From NCBI RefSeq assembly GCF_036898095.1, contig NC_090757.1, forward strand, positions 62,717,089-62,781,088: a stretch of 64,000 nucleotides of DNA, in the 5' to 3' direction. The translations under genes and the position numbers were made by a program. The notes below the pieces were generated by a model. It did no database searches, was not told where the DNA came from, and saw nothing but the letters and a program-made list of their open reading frames with translations. The stretch is from Palaemon carinicauda (Eukaryota; Arthropoda; Malacostraca; Decapoda; Palaemonidae). This document shows, in pieces, positions 39,720 through 51,050 of the stretch. Numbering within the stretch: position 1 is the first letter of the stretch; each line of letters opens with the position of its first letter.

Positions 39720-40032
39720 CACGCCCTACTCTCTGTAGGGTTTTGAGAGAGCAACGAGGAACCAGGAACCTGGAAATATATACACAAGGGCCATTAGGAT
39801 ATTAACGAAGCCTTACTAATACACTTTGAGAAAAATGAAATTGTGTTTTTGTCAAGTTGTGAATGATGAGAAAGTAACTGTTTTTGACTGCAGCATCAAG
39901 TATACAGTATCAATAATTATCATGTTTCATCCTAGACCTTGCGGTTGCAAAGGTCAGCGTACATGTCTTGGATGTGAAAAGGAATTTGGAGCTCTGAACC
40001 TCACTGATTCTTGGCTCTCTGAAGACAACAAG
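39720..40032 (+). CDS. Alkbh4: ALKBH4-like first coding exon (37 codons from 39922)
   Basis: Acceptor ttttcattgcag ends at 39719 and a donor AAG|GTACTG lies at 40033. ATG 39922 opens MFHPRPCGCKGQRTCLGCE, followed by KEFGALNLTDSWLSEDNK. The C-G-C-K-G-x-R-T-C-L-x-C-E string is the N-terminal signature of ALKBH4, a 2-oxoglutarate/Fe dioxygenase that acts on methylated actin and adenine. No dioxygenase core follows within the insert, and the donor is read through to a stop at 40081. It is therefore a captured or duplicated gene fragment, or one exon of a gene whose remainder is elsewhere. The assignment rests on this short motif. Confidence 0.65.
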
Positions 40033-40293
40033 GTACTGACAGCAGCCCCCTTTACCCAGAAGGGAAACAGATTATCCGTCTAGTACTGCTCATAACAATT
40101 ATGAATGTGGTTGATGGCCTGTTACCAGTGTGTAGTGGTCTGTGATGCTGCTCTGTATTCATATTATATTGCCTGTGAACTAAGTCCCATCAAGTGTTTG
40201 ACTGAATAACACCCCAACCAATGTATTATAAGGCCATTGGCGATTGCTCGTGTTTGACAGTCAACACCGTAAAGTTAATAAATATTTTGTTTC

Positions 40294-40468
40294 GATATGC
40301 GAAGTAACGAGGAAGAATTTTGCTATATGACAGTGTGTCACAAACATTAATAGTTAACAGGAGCTTTTGAAATGGCATATCGATGTGCGAAGTAACGAGG
40401 AAGAATTTCGCTATATGAGAGTGTGTCATAAACATCAATAGTTAACAGGAGCTACTGAAATGGCATAT
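40294..40468. repeat. 88-bp direct duplication
   Basis: ATATGCGAAGTAACGAGGAA (from 40295) recurs at 40383 as ATGTGCGAAGTAACGAGGAA, both followed by matching GAATTT and TTAACAGGAGCT parts. Confidence 0.85.
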
Positions 40469-41310
40469 CTGGTCGGACGCCCAAGAAGTGAATTCAGATG
40501 TTAGGAGGAGAGTGACTGTGTTCGAGTTTAGTCTGAATTGTTTCAGACTTATTCAAAACCCCTTCCAAGAATGAGAGATTTAGGCTTTACTGTTGTTGAC
40601 AAAATTTTCGAGACATTGTTATTGTGGGCCCGCAGAGACCTGCACGGCATAGTATGCGACCGTACTGTTCAGAACTACAATAATTTTAAGTGACTTTGCA
40701 GCTTAATGGTGAACTGGATATTGAAGGGACAGTATTGATTCAGGGAAAATTATTGTAGTACAGTATTTTCACAGATTTATATTTTCTTATGGGTGGTTGG
40801 TTTGAGAGCTTTAGTGTCCAGCATGTGAATAATTTTTTTTTTTTTATTCAAAATTAGCTTTTCTTGTTTTTTTTTGTTATTTGTGGAGCTGGAGTGTAAA
40901 CAGATACTAATTTTGCATTTAATTGATTATTTTAATTGATATAATATTAATGTATTCCTAATAGTTTTTTGTTTCATTTACAAATAAATATTTTTTTTGC
41001 TTGTTTTTATGAATACAGCATTTCATTTCAGAACCTCTCACTATGATGTCCTTTCCTCAGCCACTGTTTATTTAGTCAAGTTATCTAAAATTTATTTTCC
41101 TACACTGTGTCCAGTTATCAGTACAAAAAATATTTCCTTTCACCTAATGTTCTAACATACAGTATTTTACTTGACCCTAAAATCATCTTACCTAAAGAAT
41201 ATAGAGGTACAGTATATACAATATTCTACTGATTTCCCAGAAATGCATCAGCGGTCAAGCTACCTGTTAATTCAGCACATTAAATGAAAGGGAAGACAAA
41301 AAGCAAGATT

Positions 41311-41500
41311 CTAGCTGGGTCCCCTTGCCCATTATAAATCAAGGGGTGGTACCCAGTGCTCCATTCTCTTGACCTGTTACCTAGATTTTTGGGTATTCCA
41401 CCGTTGTATGTTTGTTGTGTAGTGACTGTCGGGTTGTGGTCGGCATTCGGATACTAGGCAGTTTGGGTGCTACCTCTGGCCACAGTCCGCAAACCACTAC
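41311..41500 (+). repeat. ~190-bp dispersed repeat, copy 1
   Basis: Matches 52825-53016 in reverse complement over its whole length, from CTAGCTGGGT to CAAACCACTAC. No coding frame; a SINE is possible but no clear tRNA boxes were found. Confidence 0.75.
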
Positions 41501-41510
41501 ATTGGAAAGT

Positions 41511-43259
41511 GGTCTGTGGTTGAGCAACCACTTAGGGCACCGCGGTTATGGTGACTGTAGGATGTTGTTGGGCAGGCCGGGAGGGTAGTCTAGGCTTCAT
41601 GGTCTTCCTTTTAGGTTGGGGACCCACATCCGGGGAAGACTTCCTTTTAGATGAAATGCCCCACTTCTGGAGAAGGTTCCTATTCTCCGTGGCGGCTTTC
41701 TCAACTACCTCCTTAACCACTTCATTTGGGAAGAGTTCTTTACCCCAGATGTTGGAAGATATCAGCTTCCTGGCTTTGTGCTTCACTGTTGCTGCAGCAA
41801 ACATGAACTCTCTACAGGCTCTCCTAGCCTTCATAAAGGCGTACAGGTCCTTTACTAAGGTGGCCATGTGCATTTTGGCCAGGACCATGAGCCTGTTTGG
41901 GGTGCTTTTTAGTCCTGCACACATCTCTGCAGTTCTGTAGGGATAGGTATGCCACAAGTCTCTCCTTTGTCTCTTGCTTCCTGCGCAAGAGAAAGTCTGA
42001 CAGTTTCGGGAGATTTTCGCTGAACTGTCGTCCCGCGATATCTGCATCCAACTTCCCTACTGAGAAGGTTAGGTGGACTTCCTTCCATTCCTTATCTTCC
42101 ATGGGCAGGGCTAATGACAGAGACCTGCACTCCTCTAGTGCAGGGCATGGTTTGCCTGCCTCCACTGGCTTGGTAACAGCCTTAAAAGTCTTCAACGTAA
42201 AGGGGAAGGCTAATGAAGCAGGAGCAAGAAAGGTAGGGTGTTTCTTGCTCAAGGCGGACACTTTCGAGTTTGTGTAACCCACCTTCTTCAGGGTGCTCGA
42301 CAAGAGAGCCTGTGCCTTGTCGTGGTCGAAAACCATGACCTCCTTTGGTTCCGTCTCCTCTTTTGACGCTGGCTCCTGCTTCAGTCGAATGAAGCAGTCA
42401 GGGTAAGCAACAAAGCTTGGCCAGAACTGGATGTTGTCTAAGGGGACGGCTCCCATCTTCTCAGAGATGTAGAGCTTGCCGTTAGTAATCGGCATTAACT
42501 CCGCATACCTCCAGGGATTCTTCTCGGAGCAGGGTGGGAGGTCTTGGACTCTGGATCGCTTGTATGACCCTCGGGAGGAGGTAATTCGAGCTTCACGGAG
42601 CTCTTTCTCGAGCCTCGCTTCCCTTGCTTCGCCTTGCTTGCGAATATTCTCCATTAAAGCCGTAATATGAGCCAAAACTGCCTGGCTCATGTTGTCCAAT
42701 GGAGTGGTAGAAGACGAAGATGTAGAGGGTGTCGGCTCCAGTGCCGGCTCCGACTCGACTTCTTCTTCAGGAGGTAGAGTAGACTCCTCCTCGGGATCAT
42801 CCTTAATTAGATCCTTTTCAGTGTCCGTGGACACTTCAGACATCCTTTCCTCCTGGTGGATGTCCATGCCTTGCAACGCCTCACTGACATCCATCTCGAT
42901 AGCAATCTGGACGTAGGGAGGTCCGGGTCGTGTTTGGGGCACGACAGCTTCACTACCCGCCTTCGGGAACAGCAAGCTACGCATCCTGTCGTTAGGTAGG
43001 TACGGTCCTGGAGAGTTCTTCTGGAACCCTTGTACCCATTTGCGCAGCTTTTCTCGTGCTGCATCCCTCGACTCCGTTGACTTGGGGTTGTTAAAACCTT
43101 CGGCCACCAAGACCAGGCAGATGTTGCAGTCTTGGGGTCCCAGTACCGCAGGGTTTCGGTAGTAATGGTGCAGGTGGCCTGAAACCTGCACACTTTGTGA
43201 CCACAGAAGTTCCTACTCCTGTGGTTACAGAAGATCACCTCGCACTTCATTTGGGGTTC
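41511..43259 (-). pseudogene. Gag-like ORF1 of DIRS A2 (longest gag frame in the window)
   Basis: Acceptor tttctttacag ends at 43260. The Cys/His module (KCEVIFCNHRS, FCGHKVCR, then W-D-P) is followed by a one-base loss near 43150, after which 455 codons are open (43191-41824). Order: KLRKWVQGFQKN; LPNDRMRSLLFP; an acidic linker (STDTEKDLIKDDPEEES); a helical ALMENIRKQGEAREARLEKE segment; PWRYAELMPITNGKLYIS; a CFIRLKQEPASKEE core; SALSKKHPTFLAPASLAF; and FSENLPKLSDFLLRRKQE. A frameshift near 41920 leads into 42047-41532 with a basic Pro-rich tail. Interrupted at 41511 by the foreign insert. Confidence 0.83.
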
Positions 43260-45424
43260 CTGTAAAGAAAGGAAAATTAAATGAGTATGCGGTTGTTTAT
43301 CACACATGATAAACAGGTTATGCAAAATATTAATATTCTAACCATTATAGCTTAGGATAGTAAGCTAGAGAGGAAATAGGAAAGACACATACTTGTGCCT
43401 CCTGTCCAGCCAATTGCTGTGACCTCCCCCCAATATTAAAGTTTTTAGAGTTTCCTTATGAAGGCAAACTCACAAGAGAAGGGTTCTAACGTCTAGGGAT
43501 AGAATAAGTGTATACTAACACTGACCCTTCTTGAATTATTTAATATTGTGGGGTAAATTATCAACTGATTACTTACCAGTGTATTGAAGGAATTCTTTCT
43601 TTCAATATAGAAATGGTCTCAACAATAGACTGTGAAAGGATACACAAGGTATGTTGGAAAATAACTACTGTATAATATATACCATAGTTTTCTGTCTGCA
43701 GTATATACTATACTGCAAATATACTGGCAACTGTATAATCATATACTGTAGTTCAGCCAGCATGTTGCCGACTAGGCTAGCACCTGGCGGCACCGGTCTG
43801 GCCGGCATGTTGCCGGCTGGGTAGTACCTGGCGGCACCATGCTGCCAGCTGGGTTAGTACCTGGCGGCACTAGCCGGCAGAGAGAGAGAAAGCATGGAGT
43901 GAAGAGCTGCCTTATTAAAATGTATGTATACAATAAATAAGGGTGTAGGTATGTAACCTTACTGCCTTCCTCCAGAATGAGGGTTCAAATGGAAGGAGAG
44001 AATGTATCATTCAGGCTTCCATCCAGCCACAAGATCCGTTGTCGGTCGCTGATGGTTTCAGGGATGTGGATAGCAGTCCAAGGGAGGACTGAAGAACACT
44101 CAACGGCAGAGGGGTCTCCCACCGGCAGCAGTCATAGCCGGCACAACCTTTCCCGGAGCCTTGCGTCCATAGGGGAATGACGGAGAGGCTATTAAGCCGC
44201 CTATGTAGGAGCCCGGCCGGCGCTACGATCTACCCGGCAAGCGGGGAGATTGTAGGACGACGGCCACAGGATTGCGATAGCTAGGCAATAGGTAAAGGAC
44301 AGAGAGGGGCAGGGAAAGGGGCCTGTATAAAGTGTTAGGAGAAGGATGAAGTGTTAGGAGAAGGCAGCACGGTTGCTGCCACTTCCACACAAGGGTGAAA
44401 CTTTGTTTCAGTATCGGCGCCATCCTAGGCGGCAGTAGAATATCTATTCTTCAGCCTAGGGTCTGCCGAAACAAGACTAGTCTTCTAGACCGCAGGGGAG
44501 AAGGTGGCGGCATTATACTACCACTTCAAGTGCGGCCTAGGGAGGCTTAGCCTCCTATGCCGACAGCTCTAAGCCGGCAGGGGAGTGACTACTCGTCCTG
44601 CAGCTCAGCCGCCAGCATAAAGACTGAATACTCTGAAGTTCTGTTGAAAACCCAAGCCGGGATACTTGCCAGCAAGGGTGGGAGACAGAAAACACTAGCC
44701 TAGTCAAGCCGGAGTGACCACTCTATGGCGAGACCAAGATAAGGTTGTCGCCTATGGCGGCACTCAGAGGGAAGGAGGGAATACCCTTAAATCTTAACAG
44801 GAGACGAGTATCGAGTTATATAAATAATTCTAGGAGATATACTATCTCCTGTTGAATTGATAAAATTATACACGAGGGTAAACGGGGATAATGTATGAAA
44901 GTATACTGAAACGCCTAGGCTAGGTAGCCTAGCGCGGGCGAGATCTCGGTTACCTAAATCGCCGAAACTCTAACGTATACGATCGACATATAAGGAAGAG
45001 GAAATTTGTATGCATAATCATATCTTCACTAGTATAATTGTGCCTAAATAACTTTCATAATTTATTAATGCTATCAAAACCTTGAATGTCGTTCTGCTGA
45101 CTAAATAACACATGCATGACAAACGACAGCGCCCAATATGGCGCCTAGGGAACTGGCCAAGCTCCATAAACACATTAAATTAAACTAATTTCACTGTGAA
45201 GCAAAAGCTAAAAATTATACACTGTAAAGACTAAATACTCAACTTTCCAGAAGCAGAAGAAGCTGGGGAATGCATAATAAATCCTCTCAAGAACGTTAGA
45301 TAACAGGGAAAACCACCGTGCGAAATCGCTACCAAAGAAGGAATGAACGCCATCTTGGAGCCATTTAATAGTATGGGAGGAAGGGTAACCTTGATAACGG
45401 CTCCCCTTCAGTTTCGCCACTTTT
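43260..45424 (-). other. 5' leader / intron region of DIRS A2
   Basis: Collinear with 3100-5280 of A1 with small indels; contains the GC-rich repeats (43758-43880) and the hairpin (44424-44460). No coding frame. Confidence 0.7.
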
Positions 45425-45658
45425 CCCCCTCAAAGCGAAAACGCTACTCGGGGTGAAGATTGCCATGTGTCGTATCAAGATATACGTCCCCTAATATTAT
45501 GCGATATCCTTAAGAAAAATTTAAGGATATTCGCGCCAGGAGTTAGAATTCTGGAGACCTAAAGGTCAATTCTCTGGGAATATCACTGAAGCCAAATATC
45601 CCTTAGAAAGCTACCAATAGGAACCTTCCATCAGGACGACATGGCTTGAGCCCAAAAA
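45425..45658 (-). repeat. Left terminal inverted repeat of DIRS A2
   Basis: Direct match to 5270-5500, ending catggcttgagcccaaaaatc. Beyond it the flank changes to a Tigger right end. Confidence 0.83.
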
Positions 45659-45772
45659 TCTCGTTTCATATCCTGAGGGGTTTTTCATAATATGAGGTGA
45701 AAAATCTTCGTATCTCTTCATATTATGAATTTTTCGTACAGTATACAGAAATTTCGTATCAAGAGGTATTAC
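45659..45772 (+). mobile_element. Tigger-type right-end fragment
   Basis: Reverse complement resembles Tigger ends: GTAATACCTC then TTGATACGAA and an AATATGAAGAGATACG-like part. The outer two bases are changed. May be the other end of the fragment at 22933. Confidence 0.55.
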
Positions 45773-45807
45773 ATATATGACTTCAATTTACAGAAAAATA
45801 ACCCTAC

Positions 45808-45979
45808 CTGGATAAACAGATGATCTGAGAAGGGAAAGAAGATAAACCTTAAATTGATAGCGAAGCCATTCTTCGCCCCCAACCCAACCAACTCCTTCAA
45901 GGAAGACATCAGGATGACTATTAATGGGAGAAGACCCATTTTGGGGTTTGCTGTTTAAGGTTGCACTTACAGCTTCAAC
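45808..45979 (-). CDS. Avl9: AVL9-like host gene, internal exon (phase 0 in, phase 1 out)
   Basis: A 172-bp exon between acceptor ttatattacag and donor gtagggt. Encodes VEAVSATLNSKPQNGSS, a short variable part, then DVFLEGVGWVGGEEWLR, followed by YQFKVYLLSLLRSSV. The G-W-x-G-x-(D/E)-(D/E)-W-x-R-x-QF-x-x-Y pattern is an AVL9 hallmark in the C-terminal DENN region. Open throughout and in phase with both neighbours. It lies only 35 bp from Tigger and DIRS debris, showing how close the insertions come to coding sequence. Confidence 0.83.
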
Positions 45980-46574
45980 CTGTAATATAAACATAGATCG
46001 TATTTATCATCATTATATTTAGAAAAAAAAAAAAAATGAAGACCCCAAACAAACACGTCATAAAAGTCCTCATTGCTGGTCCAAGATGGGAAGTCAAACT
46101 TTGACTCCCAACTCAATTAATGCACAATTGCCATGACATAACATTACTATGATCCAAAAATTTAACTTCAATTATCTTGAACTAAATCTCATCTTGGGTT
46201 CAACCTAAGGAAGAAGTTTAACCAAGATCTACATTTTAAAAATCAATCCATTTAATTACAGAAAATATTTTGGTATTTTCTTAATTCTATTTAGAAATAA
46301 CTTTTTTCATCTTGAATACAAAATCATATGGTCCATTACACATGGAAGCAAGAAAGCAGGACAGGCATTCATTCACTATCTCTATGAAGGGCATCAAGTA
46401 TCCTGCTTAAAATATATTTAGCATTTCTTAATTTAGGTAATGCTTCTGATTAGCTGATTAGCAAGGTATGTCATTCTCTCTTTTGTATGTGGACATAAGG
46501 ATCAATTCATCAGCTTAATTAGTAATAAGTCAATAGTAGCAACATAAATCATTGGTGATTCTACAAGTGAAATA
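45980..46574 (-). other. AVL9 intron segment without recognised features
   Basis: AT-rich DNA after the exon's upstream splice site; no gene or repeat recognised apart from a short A run near 46022. Confidence 0.5.
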
Positions 46575-48026
46575 TGACAAATTTGAGTTATTTGTACTTT
46601 TCCTAAAGATACAAACCTTGAGCTCTTTATAGGGAACATACTTTTGGCAAAGCTGGAACACTAGCCATAAGACTTTTACGGAGGTTTAACTACCCACCGC
46701 TAATTAGCAAGGAGGGGGGCTAGGATGGAAGCGACTACCCCACTCACACGCGTGCCTGTGTTCTATATTCACTTTTGATTGCAGACAGGAGTTGCAGTGT
46801 TATAGGTGCTGGCAGGACAAATTCGTATAAAGAGCTCAAGGTTTGTATGGTTAGGAAATTTTCAAATTACTTTACAATTTTGTCATCTGTTCCAACACTA
46901 AATGACCAGAGGTATTCCTCTGTACAATGCACGAGCTTATAGAGAACTCACCCTGACACTTCGCTAAACTCCAGTGCACGTGCACACGTTAGCAGTCTGA
47001 GCAACCCGTGTGATTGTATTATAACTAAGCTATATGACTTGTCCAGGTAAGAATTCTAAAAAGTGTCCTAGGACTTCCTTGAACAAACTAATGGATATTT
47101 CTCAATAGCCACCTCACTACGGGAAGTGGGGACATAACAAATATATGAACATATATAAGATTACATAAGGGAAATGGTTATTACCTGTATTACCTGCAGA
47201 TAGCTGAGGCCAGCTTGCAGCGTACCAAGTGTGCTGTGTCCCAAGAGAAGGGTAGATGAAAGAAAGGTGCTAGTCACTATCATCATTCTTCCCAGACTTA
47301 ATCTCAGGTAATGTCTGCTCACGATCATCTGCTACTTGTCCAATCAAGGAGCTTGGTGTTTAAACCACTTGTTGTAAAGCCACCCCAGGACCGATAGAGA
47401 ATGTCTCCATGTTCCTACGGGTTACATCTAGCAGGTAATGGGCGGTGAAGGTCGTCTGACGCTTTCACACTTCTGCTTGCAGCACCTGCGTTACAGAGTA
47501 CTTTTTCTTAAATGCTATGGACATACTTATGCCCCTAACATCATGAGTTCCTGGTTTCCGCGATTGTGGAGGAGAGTCAGGATTCAAAGCTCGATCTATG
47601 ACCCTGTGAATCCATGCTGAGATTGTGTTCTTTGTGACTCTCCTCTTAAATTCCCTGTGCTCACAAACAATCTGTTCACTCGGGGACGTGCTCCTGCAGT
47701 TCGTTTAGGGTAACACCTCAGTTGATCTGGGTCATAGGTTATGCTATGGAAACTCTCAATCTGGAAGAGCCTGAATCTAGGATATCCTACTGCCAGATTT
47801 TGAGTCTTTGCAACAAACTCAGGGACGAAGCCAAGCATTACCTCTCCACATCTCTTTGAATGGGAGACATCCTAGGAAAGACAGCAGTGCAATTTACTGA
47901 CCCTCTTGGTTGAGACCAGGGTGAGCAGGAAGACCATTTTAAGCGTCAGGTAAAGATCGGATACCTGAAACAGTGGCTCGTAGGGTGCTCCTTTCAGGCA
48001 TCTTAGTACACGGACTACATTCCATA
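46575..48026 (-). mobile_element. Degenerate family B-related DIRS 3' fragment (D)
   Basis: Right repeat from TGACAAATTTGAG (46575), with the degraded AACTAGC/GCTAATTAG hairpin region, an ICR at about 46820-46910, then YR remnants: 47838-47596 has GFVPEFVAKTQN, DPDQLRCYPKRT, LFVSTGNL, all matching the DIRS-B YR. Similarity ends near 48026 at CTACATTCCAT. Strongly diverged from DIRS-B, so an older insertion or another subfamily. Confidence 0.75.
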
Positions 48027-48455
48027 AGTAGTAGGTTGGCCAGGGCACAGGCCACCCATTGAGATACTACCGCTAGAGAGTTATGGGGTCCTTTGACTGG
48101 CCTGACAGTACTACATTGGATCCTTCTCTCTGGTTACGGTTCATTTTCCCTCTGCCTACATATACACCGAATAGTCTGGCCTATCCTTTACATATTTACA
48201 TAGGAGATTACCAAACAATTCTTCTCTCAAGGGGTTAACTACTGCACTGAAATTGTTCAGTGGCCACATTCTTTTTGGTAAGGGTAGGAGAGACTCTTTA
48301 GCTACGGTAAGCAGCTCTTCTAGAAGGGCACTCCAAAATCAAACCATTGTTCTTTAGTCTTGGGTAATGCCAGAGCCTCTGTACCAGGGTCTTCCACTTT
48401 CTTGGGGTAGAGTTCTCTTGCTTGAGGGTACACTCGGACACACCATTCAATGATG
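48027..48455. repeat. ~430-bp dispersed repeat, widespread type in decapods (recalled)
   Basis: Starts AGTAGTAGGTTGGCCAGGGC and runs to ACTCGGACACACCATT. I recall near-identical sequence as a very common repeat in crab and shrimp genes; that is recollection, not a search. No coding frame or inverted ends are visible here. Confidence 0.5.
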
Positions 48456-48565
48456 AATATGTATACATTATCAAATCACAAATAGTTTTCTTTTTATACT
48501 TAAATAGAAATACAGCTTATTTTATAAATTAAAAACATGAAAATATAACAGTAGCAACAGTAAAG

Positions 48566-48740
48566 ATTATAACCTATTAACCAAGGCACTTCCCCCAATT
48601 TTGGGAGGTAGCCAACATAGAAAAAAAAACAAAAGGAGGCTTTTCTTCTCTTCGCTCCTCCAAGCCTGACGAGGAATTTAGCCAGGCTTGGTTGGTAATG
48701 CTATGCTGGCCTTGAAATAGTCATTTGCCCATTACATGGG
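48566..48740. repeat. Dispersed repeat fragment (CAAGGCACTTCCCCC type)
   Basis: The block ATTAACCAAGGCACTTCCCC followed by a GGGAGGTAGCC-like part, an A run and TCCAAGCCTGACGAGG resembles another common decapod repeat, again from memory. Fragmentary. Confidence 0.4.
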
Positions 48741-50116
48741 GTCATCCTTTACAGAAGAATGTACAGTATTTCAAATAAAACTATTGAAATTATTATGATA
48801 ATTAAAAATAATAGATCAAGTAACAATTGTTTCTTTTAGGAAATATGACACATCCTTTAGTAACACGCCTTAATAAACTGATTTTCAAAGCATAAACGTA
48901 AACAATGGAAAAGATTATAATTCCCTATGTTTTTATTTACAAATACAATACTTTAATGTGAATATTACATGCATTATTATTAAATACACTTAAGTGAAAC
49001 ACCAGTTTAATCAAAATCTGGTTTATTTCAAATATAGCTGTAATTTTTTTACCAAAGTAAATGGATATACAGTGTACAGCAAGAGCTGGGATGAGCTGGG
49101 TGGAGGGAGAGGGAAGTAGCACAAAGCAAGCCCAGTGGAAAGGACCGTGAGCTGTTTGAAATCACAGCGCCGCAAGATTTATTATCATGAACATTTGTTT
49201 ATTTATTTAATAGGTACTGTATTACAGTTCTATGTGTCTCGTTGAAGAGAAATTGCATATTATAAACTCGCGTAAAGCAAGGTCTGAATGTAGCTAATGA
49301 TTTGTAGGTAAGATTTATAGAAATAAGTATGTTATAAAATTAAATCACTTAGGTTTTGTATCTTTGTATCAGCAGCATTACTAGGAAATAAGATAGTCCG
49401 GGCAACCCTACTGTATCTCTATTCCAATGAACTGCTTGTTTTTCTACAAACAAAAAACACAACTTTTATGCATAGTCTTACTGCTTAGCAATTACATTTT
49501 TGTTTGTCATGTGTATGCTAAAATGATTGAAGTTCATAGCCATGGTAATGAATCTCCCAGCACCTTTTTAAAAATTTTTATCCTTCCTTCCTTTTGGATA
49601 GAACACCACAGTACAACCTTCAATTTAGTATTTCTTTATATCTATTGTTAGATTCATAATAAAATGCCTGATATTTATTTGATATTGTATGATAAATAGT
49701 AATAAAAATTATCAGGAATAAGTATAACAGACCTTGTTAGTAATTTTGGATATATTTTCTTTATGAACATATTCATTTCTTTTGATGCCTACATAAGCAG
49801 GGACTCTACATAATTCAACCTTTATATAGCAACTCACTCTAAATGGTGGAATGGAAGCATGATTTACGGTACACATCTTGAACATTCTTCCTTAATGCCT
49901 GAGCTTCCAAGACTATATCATAACTAGAGTACGCAACCCATCAAAACTGCTGGTTCAGTAATTTTTGGGAGACTGTGGTTTCCGAGTGTACCTCTTGAGG
50001 TACCCCCTCTCACCAGGGTATGACAAACCTCTCTCCCCTTACTGCTCAGAGGTACAGAAAAGAAAACCTAACAGAATAATCCCCAAAGAAGATACTGTAT
50101 AGCAAGACAAGCTTAC
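48741..50116 (-). other. AVL9 intron segment without recognised genes
   Basis: AT-rich, short frames only, no transposon ends recognised. Confidence 0.5.
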
Positions 50117-50215
50117 CTGCCTCACAATATTTTCCGCAAACCGAAGATCTTCCGTTGATAAGCTCAACTGGCGTTTCAGCTCTGGGTCTGGTATCTCTAT
50201 TTTTCCTTCCTCCAA
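50117..50215 (-). CDS. Avl9: AVL9-like host gene, internal exon (phase 0/0, 33 codons)
   Basis: Acceptor taatacttcag, donor gtaagctt. Encodes LEEGKIEIPDPELKRQL, then SLSTEDLRFAENIVRQ. The I-x-x-x-DPEL(R/K) and DLRFA-x-x-(L/I)V patterns are characteristic of AVL9. In phase with 51051-51185 upstream and 45808-45979 downstream. No defects. Confidence 0.85.
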
Positions 50216-50527
50216 CTGAAGTATTAAGCAAAATGTAATTATAGAGAATGATGCTGTATTATAGTTTGTGCTGTACATACATACAGTATCAGTTTGTATT
50301 TGCAATGACTTTAAGAAAATGCTTATATGAGAAGACGTACTAGTGGAAACCAAATTACAATCATCATATGAGAAGACATACTAGTGGAAACCAAATCATC
50401 ATTATCATCATCATTTTATAATTTTATTATCATTATCTTATTATTTTATTATTCTTTTATTATTTCATTATTTCATTATTTCATTATTTCATTATTTCAT
50501 TATTTTATTATTATTTTATTATTATTA

Positions 50528-50580
<53 letters not shown>

Positions 50581-50770
50581 TATTATTATTATTATTATTA
50601 TTATCATCTCATTACTATATTATTATTTTTAATTATCTTTTTATTTTTTTTATTTCATTTCATTATTATTTTATTATTATACTATTATTTCCATAATCTA
50701 TTTCAATCTTATTATTATCATTATTATTATCATTATTATTATTATTATCATTATTATTATTATTATTATC

Positions 50771-50801
<31 letters not shown>

Positions 50802-51050
50802 CAAGCAAAGCCATAAACTTACGTTGGAAAAGCAGGATGCGATAAGCCCTATTACTAAGACTTCAACAGGGAAAAATAGCTCAGTGAGGAAAAGAAACAA
50901 GGAAATAAAAAAACTAAAGAGAAAGTATTGATAAAATTACTGTAACCTAACTTTTTTGTAAAGTAAAATGCTGAGGTAAAAAATATGAATTGATGGCAAG
51001 GCAATTCTTTCTACAGAAACTCGTTTCATTGACGAATCAAAAACACTTAC
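50216..51050 (-). other. AVL9 intron, 835 bp, largely filled by a microsatellite-LINE tail
   Basis: Contains a 41-bp direct duplication (50325-50395) and the (ATT)n LINE 3' fragment at 50397-50935. Confidence 0.7.
50397..50935 (-). mobile_element. LINE 3' fragment with long (AAT)n tail
   Basis: On the minus strand a short 3' region (complement of CAAGCAAAGCCATAA, then GGAAAAGCAGGATGCGATA) is followed by about 400 bp of degenerate AAT repeats. The same 3' sequence occurs at 53835-53950 attached to a LINE. Heavily 5'-truncated. Confidence 0.7.

Larger units (their letters stand above)
39595..41510 (+). other. Foreign 1.9-kb insert in A2 gag
   Basis: Interrupts gag between the PQTTFQ and QQLVAQSP parts, which are adjacent in A1. 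Contains an ALKBH4-like exon (39720-40032), an 88-bp direct duplication (40294-40468), AT-rich sequence without genes, and a ~190-bp dispersed repeat at its right edge (41311-41500). No terminal inverted repeats or transposase seen; a target duplication is not clear. Confidence 0.65.
39123..45658 (-). mobile_element. DIRS family A, copy A2 (minus, 3'-truncated, with 1.9-kb insert)
   Basis: Left repeat 45425-45658, leader 43260-45424, gag 43259-41511, a 1.9-kb foreign insert 39595-41510, then the gag tail and RT start 39594-39123. It lacks the rest of RT, RNase H, YR, ICR and right repeat; instead it joins plus-strand fragment A4 at 39123. Confidence 0.83.

Noticed and set aside
41311..41500. 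tRNA-derived SINE call
   Set aside because: No convincing A and B box pair was found, so it is listed only as a dispersed repeat.
50384..50632. Tyr/Ile/Phe-rich frame resembling a membrane peptide
   Set aside because: It is translation of an ATT microsatellite.
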